Below are positions 10,547-22,974 of a stretch of 64,000 nucleotides of DNA, one piece after another (position 1 is the first letter of the stretch; each line of letters starts with the position of its first letter). The translations under genes were made by a program, and so were the position numbers. The DNA is from Lobosporangium transversale (lineage: Eukaryota > Mortierellomycota > Mortierellomycetes > Mortierellales > Mortierellaceae), in assembly GCF_002105155.1 (NCBI RefSeq), contig NW_019029006.1, forward strand, positions 62,001 to 126,000, written 5' to 3'. Below the pieces are notes generated by a model. The model had not been told where the DNA came from. It ran no database searches and was given only the letters and a program-made list of their open reading frames with translations.

Positions 10547-12853
10547 AATGAACGAACAGAAGTGAAGGAAGATTGGGGTTATTTTGCGAGAGGAACAAAA
10601 TGAAGCACAGCAAAAAAGTATATGAGTATATGCCTATCAACGTATTGATGGTAGTGGGAAAAGAAATGATTGAAAATGGACGCTCTAAAATGGTGGGTAT
10701 ACTGGATTTGAAGAGGGACTATAGGATGTTTTTTTATGTAAGGGTTTTTTATCGTCATTGCTTTGAATGGATATGCTTCCCGCCTTTTATCCAAGAAAAG
10801 TGCTTTCTTCAAAGCCATGAATGGATTAATGTAGACGCCTGTCATATTTCAATATGCCGTGATTGTACGACTTTGAACGGCTTGGAAAAAGAAAGGATAA
10901 ACAACAAGTATTTAAAAGCCTTTTTATTTTTTATTCTACTTTATTTTACCTTTTCGTAGGCTTATCTGTAGCCATATTATTATATTGTGAGAATATTTCA
11001 TAAGAGACTAGGACCAATGCTTATCAGGTTGCCACAAATGTTCCTTTACTCTAAAAAAAAAAAAAGAAAAGTCGATCACGACTCTGCATTTCCCCAATCT
11101 GAGCGATATCGAAAAACCATTGTGGAACACGGCATAATTCGATTGGCTGTAAATGTGGTTGCATGCATCTCAGAAAGTTAAAGGAACCTATTATACTTTT
11201 GTTTTGTGTTGATTAATTTATTTCTTGCAGATCAGTCGATTATATCCACACGCCAGAATATCTGCCCTGACCTTTTATATTTTTTCATTTCTTCTTTTTT
11301 CCAACAAGATCATGAGTAATCAAGGGGGAAAGGAGGCCGAGGGCTCTTTCATGATTTTTTTTCTTGTCTGTTGTAATTCATTCGTATAGTTGCATGATGT
11401 CAAAATAATGTGACAGACGAATGACAATTGCTATGACAAAGGCCCTGAGCTATTTTCTTCCCCCTGCTCTTGAAAGGCCCACATTGGTTCGTAGACAATG
11501 TCATCGGAAGGTGTTGTGTTTGTCTGGCAATCCCTAAATGGGCTGCGATTGAAATAAAAACATTTAAAGTAAAGAAATGCATCTTTTTTTGGTGTCACCA
11601 TAAGCTACTAGATCGATTTCCTGTTTTGTCCTGCTACATGAGACGCGTCTTTGTGTGCTACATGATAATGGAGACTAGACCGTTGGTTTTTTTGTATGAA
11701 TGGACAGACAACTGTCAAAAATGAAGGAATGTGCGCGTTCCTCACATCCCGCCCTCTCGACCTCCTTTACTCCTTTCTCTTCACTCTCTTTTCTTCTCAT
11801 ATCTTTATAAACCCATTCCCACAATTTTTTCCTTTTTTTTTTCTTTTTCTTTTTCTTTTTTTTTTTTTTTTTTTTTTTTTGAAGAAAAAAGATAAATGTC
11901 AAGAATTTAGAGTGTGGTAATTATCTCTTTTGAAGTTCTAAATCCACATGGTTTGGCACTATTCATCTAATTCTTTGTCGCTCACTTACACTTCTTTCTC
12001 TTTAATTACTATTATTATACTTATTACTCTTACCTATGGTTACTGATCATCTGCTCAAAGCTACTCATGGAAGGATTGGGAGTCATTCATGCCGTGCACT
12101 TCCGGCTTTGCTTTATGGAACGCAATTACTTGGTTGGCAGCTCTTTTTTTTTTTTTTTTCTAAAAAAAGTATGTTAAAGGTCATAAACCCAATCGTAGCA
12201 TGCAATGCACGATGTAAGTGCAACCCCATGTGCACTTGCTCGTCTTTTTCTCTATAGTTGTTGTATTGAAACGATTGAATGGTTGATAGCCACTTTTTTT
12301 ATGCGCTGTAATTATCTCTCCAAAGGAAAGGGGGAAAAGAGAAAGCCGTTTTATGGCAAATGGGATATGTTGAGTGATATATAGCGAAAGATAACTCTAC
12401 TCTAGCACTTGCCTCACTTAAGTAAGGGGCACTAACCGAGGAACTCGAGCAATTGTCTCGACTAGACATATCAGCTGGATCAAGAAAGATGAAGAAGAAG
12501 GAGTAGAATGCAATAATTCAATCATATATTTGCGAAGCTGCGCCTTGCATTAGTGGGCAGGGTATAAGTAACGCAGAACCTTTCACGTTTTCTTCTCCTC
12601 TTTTTATCTTTTTGCCTTTTTATATACATGCACGTTTAAACCAAGCTCCTCTCATCAAAAAACTACAAATTATACGCGACAAAGTACAGCACATACCTGC
12701 ATTAATTATCAAGAAAAAAAACACAAATTACCCTTTCCGGCCTGCATTCGACCATCCCTTGGGCTTCCATCTGAAAGACATCAAGGCTTTATTCCTCCCA
12801 AAAGCGCTAGCCGCCCATCCTTCCAAGGCCTTATCCACTATTAGCGCCAAGCC
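10547..12853. other. 2.3-kb intergenic region upstream of the Q-rich regulator
   Basis: No convincing gene on either strand. The longest open stretch (10573-10959, +) has no family similarity, runs antisense to AT-rich sequence and contains an internal low-complexity end. A pyrimidine/T tract covers 11826-11880. The last about 250 bp before 12854 are A-rich leader sequence with a three-codon ATG ORF at 12628-12639. Most likely the long promoter and 5' leader of the downstream regulator. Confidence 0.55.
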
Positions 12854-14864
12854 ATGAACCCGCTGCCACCAAGCCAGCTTGACCCATTCGTGAGCGCTCC
12901 AACAGCAACAACCCCCATTCTGAGCGGACTTTCGATGCCTTCATCGCTTCCTGAGAACCTGATGCCATCGCTTCAGGGCTTGGAGCAGTCACTTGGCTCA
13001 TTGGCGTTCCACGACCAGGCTGATGGCCAGTTCCTTGGTCTCAGCTCCCCGGGTGACGACGACTTCTTGTTCCAAGGCGAGTTATCCATTGATGGCCTCT
13101 TTTTGTCCACGGTCCAATTCCCAAACCTTCCCGAGATCGAATATGACTCCTGTGAACTAGAACCACAACAATTACAACAGCAGCAACAAGCACATCCTTC
13201 TTCCTTGCATTGCTCTCAGCGACAGCGACAGCAATCGCAGCAAGCTCACTCATTGCAACAACCCATACCACAGCTTGCCACTCAAATCGCTCATCAGCAA
13301 GAGCATCTATCTCAGCTCCAGTTTCAACAGCAGCAGCTCCATTCTCCTCGTAACCCTTCGAACCTTTCTGGGATGCTCGCATCACAGGCCACTCAAGCAC
13401 GACAGCTGCAGATGCAACAACAACTTCAGATACAGCTGCAAACGCAAATGCAAATGCAAATGCAAATGCAAATGTTACAACAGCAATCACAGCAGCAGCA
13501 GCAGCAACCGCAGGTTGAGTTACTGACGCTTGAGCAGATTCATGAGCAATTTTGCTCTCAACAACCAATCCAACAACAGCCAGAGCCAGGGTTCCTTCTA
13601 TATAAACAGGCGATCCCTGCTGAGAAACAACAACAGCAGCAGCCTCCTACTGCTTTTGATATGTTGCGACTCCAATCGTCCTTCATTGATCACCACTCTA
13701 GCCCTGAAAACTCGGCTCCGTCGTCAATGTCCGAGAAAGGTCACTTTGACTTTACTTCTGGTTATTTTACAAGTAGCCCTTTCGAATGCTCGTCTGCTGG
13801 CAACGCTGCTAACATCCCTGGTGTGCCGTCTAGCATGGCTGGCATGAATGGTGCGAATGGCATGACTAGTATGTCTGACATAACTGGTATGATCATGGGT
13901 GACTTCATAGTGAAGCCAATGGATGCATTGAATAGTTTGCCTACTATACCCTTCACGGCCCCTACTATCCTCGGTGGTGAACATGGGTGCAGACAAGACT
14001 ATGGTCAGGGGCAGAGTCAGAGCCAAATCCAAAGCCAAAACCAAAGTAAAAACTCACTGCATCGGAAGAGGTCCTTTCAAGTGAAGAACCTAAACGCAAA
14101 TACAATTACTGAGTCGAGCGCAAGCATAGGTGTCCTCTCTTCTTCACTTCCGACCCCGACTATCTTATCATCAGGGTTATTGCTGCCATCGTCATCATCA
14201 TCGATGTTGTCGTTCAAGCCCTTTTCAGGCTCTATCTCAGATGACTCTGATTTCGCAGAGGACTTGCTAGCGGAGAAAACAAACCAGAAGCGAAGAAAAA
14301 GAACAAGAAAACCGGCCAAGCCTGCTGAGGTTGCAAAGCTCAAACCCCCCAGAGTGATCCTTAACGTAAGTTTGCACTTTTTATTTAAAATTAATAGGAA
14401 TGTTCATTCTCATATAATGTGAATACTTAGCAACATCAATTTTGGAATGTCCATTTTGCCTTATTGTGGTAAATAATAGTGTCAGTATCCAGGCTGCAAG
14501 GTAACATGTTCCAGTCATCCGTCTCTGGTGCGCCATTACGAAGCCCACAAGTGGCGAGGCAAATACTCGCCTGTTCGTTGTGAAGCTTGCTTAAGTTCAC
14601 TTTCGAATGAATTCTCAGTTCAGCGCCATATCCTTCGTTCGCCTCCTGGATCTAAATGTAAAGAGATGAGGATTTATAGTATCATGAAGTCTGAGACTGA
14701 AGTTGAAAGCACGGTTCGGTTCTTTCCTACTCGTCCTCATGGCAAGAAGACTGTTCGGGTCAATCTTGAGAAGATGAGGAGTAAATATCTCAACAATAAC
14801 AACCTAAACATCAATGGGAGCAACAGCAATGGTAATAACAATAACACTATCCATTATCCACTAT

Positions 14865-14866
<2 letters not shown>
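12854..14866 (+). CDS. Gln-rich C2H2 zinc-finger transcription factor
   Basis: Two exons, 12854-14365 and 14480-14866 (phase 0, gtaagt donor); 632 aa. Residues about 100-260 are extremely Gln-rich, including a Gln-Met run, as in activation domains. A basic patch (TNQKRRKRTRKPAKPAE, about 475-490) may be a nuclear signal. The fingers start exactly at exon 2: CQYPGCKVTCSSHPSLVRH with YEAH gives C-x4-C-x12-H-x3-H. A second unit, CEAC then x12-H and a Cys nine residues on (SPPGSKC), is C2HC-like. The same second-unit design occurs in the next gene downstream, so the pair probably arose by duplication. DNA targets unknown. The C-terminal Asn-rich tail is low complexity. Confidence 0.8.
13444..13473 (+). 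repeat. Hexanucleotide repeat gcaaat x5 in coding sequence
   Basis: Five perfect gcaaat units encode an alternating Gln-Met run inside the Gln-rich region. It is in frame (6-nt unit), so length changes would alter the protein without frameshift. Confidence 0.92.
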
Positions 14867-14900
<34 letters not shown>

Positions 14901-15630
14901 GAATCCAATGAGGAGGAAACGCGTATGAGAAAGAGTGTTTGCGGCTGATAACATTGGCTAGTGCAGGACTCTTTCATCCAAAGTCTCTAAAAACTACTTT
15001 GTCAAAATAAATATATAAATAAAAAAAAGGAGGAATAAAATACGGAGCGTTATTGCTATTTTTCATATCCTTTTTCATAGTCTTATGATAGGATAGAAAG
15101 GCAGTTGGTTGTTTCTATCTCCTTCATTCGCTTTCAAAGTAGCCCTTATTTTACTTTACTTCTTCTCATACAGTGTATCATTGCCTAGTATCAATAAGTA
15201 AAGTTCTTTTTCAGTTAAAAAGATGTTCGTGGTATCCAATAGTACGGCAATGAGGCATCTGTGGTTTTTTTTTTTTTTTTTTTTTGCTATCCAGTACATG
15301 AGAGTGTGCGTCTGTGTGAAGCAAAGGGTGCTTAAACAAAGCCTGTGCGCCTTGCAATGAATTTATTGTTACTTATTCCCAAATCGAGAGATTTATGGAA
15401 GCATGCATACAAAAAAAAAAAAAAAAAAAAAAAAAAACCGCAGTGTACTAATCCATAGTATATATACATTAGGTGGTTCTAGATATGTCATGTACTGTTT
15501 CATTATTAGCCTTAAGTATCGTACTTGAAGCCCTGTCAGCTATCCAAAAACTCATACACAGGAAGATTCGATTTTATAAACAATCAGAACTCGTTACCTT
15601 TGATAGTGTTTCTACACATTTGGGACTGAA
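14867..15630. other. Intergenic between the two zinc-finger genes
   Basis: Contains A tracts at about 14869-14897 and 15411-15437 and a T tract at about 15267-15285. The first A tract starts right after the upstream stop codon. No ORF of note. Probably the 3' UTR of the first and promoter of the second regulator. Confidence 0.6.
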
Positions 15631-16971
15631 ATGAGCCTGAGCAAGGATAACAATAGCAATAGCTACAACAATAACAATAGTAATAACAATAATATCTATT
15701 CTCTATCACTAAGACGCGCCACCAACCATTTAAAAAAACAGAATCCTTCGGTTCATATGAGATTTACTTGGGACCCAATGCTTACAGATTATCCTCAACC
15801 ATTCCTCGTGCTAGAGCTAAGATCAGCTATGGCTAACAACTGTGAAGACTTACGCGAGAATGCAAGCCCCTTTTGGCAGCAGTTTAAAGATTATTTCGAG
15901 CATCTTTCCACAGTCACCACCAAGTTTCTAGAGAAGGAGCCTCTGAACAACGATTTGAATATCATCAGCCAAAGTCATCAGCAGCTACTGCTTCAGCGTC
16001 CCTTACAAACGCAAGAGCATCCAATGGTAACATCCTCAGCTCCGATCCCCGATTTTCCTGGCCATCTCGATCAGCAGTCTACCGAAAACCTTGGTCTGAC
16101 TGAATCTGTGCCACCATCGTCTATGCCTTTGATGCCTCTGATACCTTTGGCTTGTTCAACCGAGAACGGTTCTCATATTCCACAGCCTCAAATTGGGCCC
16201 TCATCTCAGATGTTGCCTGTATACCCATCTATTCCACATCTCGCTATACAAGGTTATAGTCAAAGGCCTTACGACCAAGGACTTGAAAATGTCACAGATC
16301 CAGTCATTCACCACAATTATGAGTTCGATCACACTCCTACTACTTCTGTTGAGCATATACCACAGGCGCTTCAAAGGCTACTGATGCAACTTGATACATG
16401 CGAGGAGCAGCGCATGGGTACTGAGCCGCCCTTGCTTGGCACTTTTTTATCCAATCTCCCTCCCTCCCCCTATACCTCCGGCTCTATAGGCATCCCTACC
16501 CCCACTACTACCTATACATTACCCATATCGTCAGCATCATCATCGTCAGCCTCAGGATCAAGTAGGAGAGAAGAGAAAATAAGAAATCCAGCACGCGGTA
16601 GTGGCGGCGGCCGTGAAGCGATCGTTCGGCGAATGGAAAAATACATGCGATTCAAAAGCCCTGAACGTCATCCAGTGACGGACAAATATTATTGTCTAGG
16701 ATGTCCTCCAGGCCGAGAGTACCACTTCACAGAGAATTCACAGCTGCAACGCCATTCTAACAGACATAATTTCACGCCTGCAAACCGTCGATTCCGATGT
16801 GATAATTGTAATCGAGGATTTGATCGCATGGACGCATTGACACGTCATGTGAAGGCTCCATCGTATGACGAGTGTATGGAAGTGGCTACTTACTCTGAAT
16901 TTGACATCGATGGCAACCGAGTCAAATCGCAAGAACCTATTTTCGACCGAGGAAGAAGAGATGATTTCTAG
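15631..16971 (+). CDS. C2H2 zinc-finger protein, tandem relative of the upstream gene
   Basis: Intronless, 446 aa. The N terminus is Asn/Ser-rich (low complexity), followed by MRFTWDPMLTDYPQPFLVLE and a Pro/Ser-rich middle. A Ser run and basic patch (about 305-340) precede two C-terminal fingers: YYCLGC, then x16, then HSNRH (C-x2-C-x16-H-x3-H), and CDNC-x12-H with a Cys eight residues on (APSYDEC), a C2HC variant. The second unit matches that of the preceding gene in spacing, supporting shared ancestry although the rest has diverged. Likely a nuclear regulator; targets unknown. The tail RRDDF ends soon after the fingers. Confidence 0.75.
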   Translation: MSLSKDNNSNSYNNNNSNNNNIYSLSLRRATNHLKKQNPSVHMRFTWDPMLTDYPQPFLVLELRSAMANNCEDLRENASPFWQQFKDYFEHLSTVTTKFLEKEPLNNDLNIISQSHQQLLLQRPLQTQEHPMVTSSAPIPDFPGHLDQQSTENLGLTESVPPSSMPLMPLIPLACSTENGSHIPQPQIGPSSQMLPVYPSIPHLAIQGYSQRPYDQGLENVTDPVIHHNYEFDHTPTTSVEHIPQALQRLLMQLDTCEEQRMGTEPPLLGTFLSNLPPSPYTSGSIGIPTPTTTYTLPISSASSSSASGSSRREEKIRNPARGSGGGREAIVRRMEKYMRFKSPERHPVTDKYYCLGCPPGREYHFTENSQLQRHSNRHNFTPANRRFRCDNCNRGFDRMDALTRHVKAPSYDECMEVATYSEFDIDGNRVKSQEPIFDRGRRDDF

Positions 16972-17222
16972 TGAAGAAGATGAGGAAAAAAAAATAAAGG
17001 CAGTGGACATTTTTGCCAGTTATTCCTATAATATTTATAAAATGCAAGTCCTTGAAGTGTATCTGTAATTTTGAAATAACAATCGTACTAAAAGAAGCCT
17101 ATCATAGAAGTACTATGAGTAGTGTCATGGTTCAATGTCACATGGTGTATGATTATCTAGACAAATGCCGTGCGTGTTCCAAAGATCACTCGTAACTGTT
17201 TCATTGGCGCATTAGCTTATGG

Positions 17223-17255
<33 letters not shown>

Positions 17256-17858
17256 ACCTTACTACGCTCTCTGCTTAATTGTTTATTCTTCATCTCGAAG
17301 AATAATAAAGTAATCTGGGTACTCTCGATTAACAATCTTGCAACCCATTAAGATTAAAGTAAAAAATTAAATAAAGATAATGCACCCTATTTAATCGGTC
17401 CCGTATGAGGAAGCTTGATATTGTTAGATTTGTCTTAGTCACGTAGGTTTGCCACTAACCATTTAACGAGCAGCAGCTCAAGAAACCCCGGTTCTTTGTT
17501 CCTTCTTTTTCACAAGAACCATTGGAGTACTGGCTGTTCTCGTTCTTTATTTGTGTTTAATCTGTAACTGGAAGTGGCCGATCAAAAATCTCCTATCCAG
17601 TCACCTTCTAAACTCTCCAATAATATGAAGGCCACGTGGAGCAGAAAGACAAAATCTTAAACGCGTCTTATTTGTTTGATGTGATAAACATTGCAAGGCA
17701 CTGATAAATCAAATTCATTGTCCTCGCACCCACATTCATCAAAGACAAACGCTCAATTATTTTTCTTCTTTTATTAAGCAATCAATGTGCTTTACCCTAA
17801 TATGTTTTAAATGCCTCTATTCAGTAATTCAAGTGATATGAAGAGAAAAAAAAAGATT
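16972..17858. other. Intergenic, shared 3' region
   Basis: Between the ends of two convergent genes (zinc finger + and Spf1 -). Holds a T tract at about 17224-17254 and AT-rich sequence. No coding similarity seen on either strand. Confidence 0.6.
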
Positions 17859-20800
17859 CTACTTTCTGACAATGTCCTTGGCTGCAAAGTTGCCAAAGAG
17901 CTTGTTGCACACAATCTCAATACCCCACGCTACAAAATAGTCAAACGCCATGATGCCAATCAGCTTGGCCTTGAAATCTTCAGGGAAGGGCACTAGCTGA
18001 AGCCACTCATTGAACTCGGGCATAAACTCAGTTGCACCGGCAACTGCTACACCTCCGACCGCGATCAATCCACGGTACAAATAAGTATTCTCTTTCAAAC
18101 TTTCACGGAAAGGATGGCCCTTGTAGTTGATCGCAAATGTCGAGACTTGCATCGAAAGTGAGATAAGATAGATGGCAGAGTTCAAAAGACCGGGTTCGAA
18201 TGTACGCTCCAGGTCAATCTCGCGATCTGTCTCGATCAATTTGGCCTCATGTGTGATGTAGATCAATGAAAAGATGTGAACAGCAAATTGACCCAATACC
18301 GACAAGATGATGTAAAAGTTGAAGATGTTAGGTTGAGGACGCTCCTTGGACAAGGTTTCTAAGGGTGTTGCCTTAGAAATACACATGAAGCATACAGCCA
18401 TGAGCATGCCAGTGATCGTAACCTGGAAATCTCCAAACTTAATACCATCCAAATATAATACACTCAAAGAATAAGCAGTGATCAGGCAGTTGAGAGCGAG
18501 AATCTTGTACATTTGCATGGTGGCAACTAGCGTGCAACGCCCTTGACGGATGATATTGACAATTGAGATAGGAGTAGAAAGCTTCGATGTGAAGGGGGCA
18601 GCAGCTGAAGCGTCTCCAAGTTTTATAGTTGGTGGTGCTTCCTCATCCAAGTCTTCCATCATGCCAGCGAGACCGTTCATGTCGAGCTGGGGCCTAGCAG
18701 GAACAGGACGACCATTCTCATCAACAGCACCAATTCCGGCAGCCTCGCGAGCGGCTTGTTGCTTAGCAGCAATAACCTCAGGGGGATAAAGGTGTGCGAT
18801 CTTGGCATGGGCTGGAGGAGGCTGCATGTTAAATCGGGCAGTAAACTTGATCTGATTCTCGTAAACGTTCTTGAGACGCTGAATTTGATTATACTCTGCG
18901 ATTCTAGCCAAATCCTCGGGTTTGCCATCCAATAGGGCAACACCAATATGAGCCTGCTTCAAAGCTCCAACATCGTTGGTGCCATCTCCACACATCAGAG
19001 TCGTGTAGCCGCAGCCTTTCATTGTCGTTAAAATAGTCTCCTTTTGTCCAGGCGAGACACGAGCATATACCCAAGTGTGTCGGACAAGCTCCTCAAATGT
19101 AGGCTTGTTCTCATACTGTGACATGGCCGGTCCAGTAACGCAAATGTCATAGTCGCGGAAAATGGTGGGATCAAAGGGCTTGGAAGGGTCTAGATCAATA
19201 ACCTTAGTCTCATCGATAGATTTCCAGATAAGATCATCGGCACCGCGTCCATCTTCACGCACATCCATAATCATAACGTCGCGGTTTACGATGTCGACTT
19301 GACGGGCAACATGGCAGGCAGTCATTGGGTTATCTCCAGTGATCATAACACAGCGGTGAGAGGATTCATTAAGCATCTTGATGGCCTGGACAGAGTCTTC
19401 TTTAAGAGGACAATGGAAGACAAGAAAGCCAGCAAATTTAAGCTGGGTCTCGACATTATCGCGAGTCAATGCGTTGATTTGGTCAGCGTTCAATCCATCA
19501 GGCAGGTATCTGTATCCAAGGGCCAAGACTCGGCTTCCACGGCGGGTGAATTGTTTGTAGGTATCCTCATAATACTTAGGCACCTCAGTGTACATATTCT
19601 TCAATGTCTCAGGGGCACCTTTGACACCAACAAACAGTTTAGTGGTTTTGAACTCGGGGCTGGACAATGTGGAGATAGTCGACATGCGCTTCAATGCTGA
19701 AGAAAATTGAAATCGACGTCGGATCACCATATGTTCAGATTTGTTTTGAGGATTCAAAGGGAAGACATTGTCGTTTCTACCGACTTTCCATTTCAAAGCC
19801 TCCAGAGTAACACGTTCCATAGGATCACCGACAAGGCCTTCCTCCAACTGAACCAATGCGTGCGCTGTAGCAAGAACATGACGGGAGGACATAGGGGCGT
19901 CTTCAGGTGAAACAAGCTTCTCAGGCGCTTTGGCATCGATGCCACAAACACCCTCAACGACAAGATCCTCTCCAGTCAATGTTCCAGTCTTGTCAAAGCA
20001 GCAAACGTCGACTTTTCCAGCAAATGGGATACGGAAAGGCTCGACACAAAAGATATGATGACGTGCGAGCGCAATAAGAGATGTGTTGACAGCCAATGAC
20101 AGCTCCATGGGCAGCTCTGGGGGCACAACAGAGGTGATAATCAAAATACAGTCCAAAAGAAGCTTTCCTCGCTTGCGTCCGGTCTCCAATCCAACGACCC
20201 AAACATAGTAGGCAGCAACGATGGCAAAAATGAGCAAAAATAGAATGAAGAGTAGCGCCTCCAGGTTATTGGCTGTAACACGCTCTGTAGAATAAACCAT
20301 GGTTCGAACCAATTTCCCTTGAGCGGTTCCAAAGCCAGTGCGAACAACATAGCAGATACATCCTCCATCCGGTGCTTTCAGATAAGTAGAAGGAGGTGTA
20401 ACTTGCAGGACCTTGGTACCTCCATACAACATATTGAGCTTATCAGCACCGTTCAATTCCAAGACATCGTCCGCCTCGCGAAGCATGATACCTTCCTTTA
20501 GCAATGGTGTCGATTCTCCTGACAACATAGCCTCGTTGACAATGCAAGATCCATCGACAATAACCATGTCACAAGGTACTCCTGACTCTTCCTTGGTGCG
20601 TACAATCGACACAAGATCACCAGGCAAAAGTTCATCTGACATAATATTAACCCAGATGCCATTGCGACGAACGTTGACACTGAATGGTTTAATCGACATA
20701 GCTTGGAATTCACCGATCGTTCTCAAACGCTATCCATATGATAAAAATATAAGTTTATATTCATAGATCATGGTCAAACTCAAAATACTTCATAGCAGCA

Positions 20801-21791
20801 AATGAATTTGATGAGTAACCTATACGTACCTGCCAGACAACAGTGGACTCAAAGATAACTAACATAACGAGAGTAAAAATAGAGTAATACCAGTACTCAT
20901 CCAGACACCAAAGGGCCACGCAGAAGATCTGAAAGATGAAAAATGGTGCAACAGCATGCTCCTTGAAAAGCTCCATAAACTTTGGTAAAGGGATATCGAA
21001 CCGATTCATGCCATAGGTAGCTGTTGATGCTTTAGCCTGCTCCTCATTCAATCCCTCGCTTTTTTGAAGTTCACCCATGGTTAAACCAGTATCAGATGGA
21101 TACTTGAGCTTGACAAACAGCTTTTTATCAGCATTGTAAATGTATTTCTTTTTTTGGAAGAAGAAGAAAATCGAACCATTCTACAAACAAAATAATGGAG
21201 TATAAAAATTATTTAGCCAAAGGATTAAGAACCAGTCATAAAAGACCACGCAACCCGATCTCTTTTTTATAAATAAAATAAAAAAAAATAAAAAAAAAAA
21301 AGATACATACCTCATGGTGAAGATCACAGAGAGCACCCAATCCGCGATGCTTTTGAGGAATAATTCGAATGACTGTTGCTTTCATAGGATCAGTTTCCTG
21401 AGGAATAACCATGATGGATCAAATATTAACCTTGGTGAGTATAGAAATAACTACTTTTCAGTGCATCATATAAGAACAACCACTAAAAACCAAAGCGCCA
21501 TACTTTTTTACATGTCAAAGAGGCTTTAATCGAGACACTCCATTGACAGGTCAGGAACAAAAGTGCGTTGATAACAAGAAGTGAGCCGAGAGTGACGAAA
21601 GTGATTTCCTCGGATTTGATCAGCTCATCATAGCGGAAGAGGTAGATGAATGCCCAGGCAGGATAGAGGAAGAAGAAAGGCCAGACATAGGCATGTTGGA
21701 TCCGTGGTAGACGAGAATGCAGCGACGAGGCCGCGATCAGCTTCGTCTGGACAAGTGAGGCCGGTGCCCTTTGTAGTTGATAGAAAAGACA
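17859..21791 (-). CDS. SPF1: P5A-type ATPase, ER transmembrane helix dislocase
   Basis: Spf1/ATP13A1 orthologue of the ER membrane, which removes mistargeted helices and supports ER sterol and ion balance. Exons: about 21791-21504, 21397-21311, 21180-20830 and one large exon 20729-17859; about 1190 aa. Motifs: N-terminal QHAYVWPFFFLYPAWAF membrane region typical of P5A; TGES-type MLSGEST; P5A M4 motif PPELPMELSLAVN; phosphorylation loop CCFDKTGTLTGEDL; MITGDNPMTACHVA; hinge MCGDGTNDVGALKQAHIGVAL; then six C-terminal membrane segments. Intron phases are 0. Oddity: the only nearby ATG (MSFLSTTKGT) is out of frame by one base with the conserved SLVQTKLIAASSLHSRLPR stretch that follows, so the true start is either an unseen upstream exon (possible acceptor acaaag) or an indel is present. 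Divergent from the Maf gene. Confidence 0.9.
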
Positions 21792-22256
21792 TTTTCAATT
21801 TAATAAGATATAGCGTGGATCAGGATAGAAGGCAATGACCTCATGGAAAAAATTATAGATACTTTTGCAGGTTATAGTAGTTTCCACATACATTTCAAAT
21901 GTAAAGCTCTTGTCAAACGAAACGTGCAGTCAAACAGCACAAGACGAAGCTGGAAATGGAAGAAAATGATTGAAAAACAAAAATGGGGTTGATGTCAGCT
22001 TTCTTCCGGATGAAAATAAGTCCGATGGCAAAAGCCAAATGTGGTGAGGTTTAGCATTTACCAAGAAAGATTTGATGATGCACTTGGTGTACAGAGATGG
22101 GATGAAAAGAACTAACAGTTTTTGAGGCCAGGTTTCTCTTTTTAACCTCCAGCTATTGCTTGATGTCACGTGGATTCACAAAGATGCATACCGCTTCTTT
22201 TTGGTATGCTCTTCTTTGACCAACTAATTCTCATTGTAAAATCAGACTGATCAGTA
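21792..22256. other. Divergent promoter between SPF1 and Maf genes
   Basis: 465 bp between the putative start codons. May also hide a short first coding exon of SPF1 (minus strand), since the visible ATG of that gene is out of frame. No other signal stood out. Confidence 0.5.
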
Positions 22257-22974
22257 ATGGTTACTCAGCTCAACGTCAAGTGGCTCAATGCCTTAAACTC
22301 CAAGAAAGTTATCCTTGCCTCTTCCTCACCACGTAGGAAAGATATTCTCTCTCAACTTGGTGTTAAGTACACCGTTGTTCCAAGCACTTTCCCGGAGACA
22401 CTTGATAAATCTTTGTTCAGCCACCCTTCTGAATATGTCAAAGAGAATGCGCTTCAAAAGGCTCTTGAAGTCTATGGGCGTTTGAAGGTATTTTTTTTTT
22501 TGTTGACGTCTGCTGTAAATTCAATACAATTCATTTAACACATCTCTTATTTCTTAGGCCACTGGTGATACTCCTGATTTGGTCATTGGTGCCGATACTG
22601 TTGTCGCTCACAACTCTGAGATTCTTGAGAAGCCCAGATCTGAACAGGGCGCCATTGAGATGTTGACAAGTCTTTCTGGATCTACCCATATGGTTTACAC
22701 AGGTGTGACACTTATTTCACCTCCTTCAGACGGGTCGGATATGCCTAGGATTTTGACAGATGTCGAAGGGACCGAAGTCTGGTTCCAAGATCTTTCACCA
22801 GAGCTCATTGAAGCCTATGTTGCAACAAAGGAACCCATGGATAAGGCTGGCGGATATGGATATCAAACTATAGGAAGCGTGTTAGTCAAGGGCATTAATG
22901 GCTGCTCATGGAATGTTATTGGCCTTCCTGCATCCAAATTGTTTTTTATGCTACAAGACTTCACTCAAAAGTAA
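22257..22974 (+). CDS. Maf/Ham1-fold nucleotide pyrophosphatase (dTTP/UTP-type)
   Basis: House-cleaning enzyme that hydrolyses non-canonical or excess nucleoside triphosphates to monophosphates in the cytosol. Two exons, 22257-22487 and 22558-22974; 215 aa, the usual length for Maf (ASMTL N-domain). Motifs: VILASSSPRRKDILSQLG at the N terminus (substrate-binding SSPRR), VIGADTVVA with the catalytic Asp, EKPRSEQGAIEML, the GS..TGV region, and YVATKEPMDKAGGYGYQTIG (the D-KAG-GYG-QG-type signature). The C terminus NVIGLPASKLF is typical. The intron (phase 0) carries a T run at its start. Strong family call; the preferred nucleotide is inferred from eukaryotic relatives. Confidence 0.92.

Noticed and set aside
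10573-10959. 128-codon plus-strand ORF
   Set aside because: No family similarity, AT-biased composition, no intron signals or neighbours to support it.
12612-12857. 81-codon frame ending in an ATGA overlap with the Q-rich regulator start
   Set aside because: It opens with TTG and has no ATG, so a translated overlapping upstream ORF is not supported.
13041-13568. 175-codon minus-strand ORF rich in Ala and Val
   Set aside because: It is the antisense shadow of the Gln-rich coding repeat.
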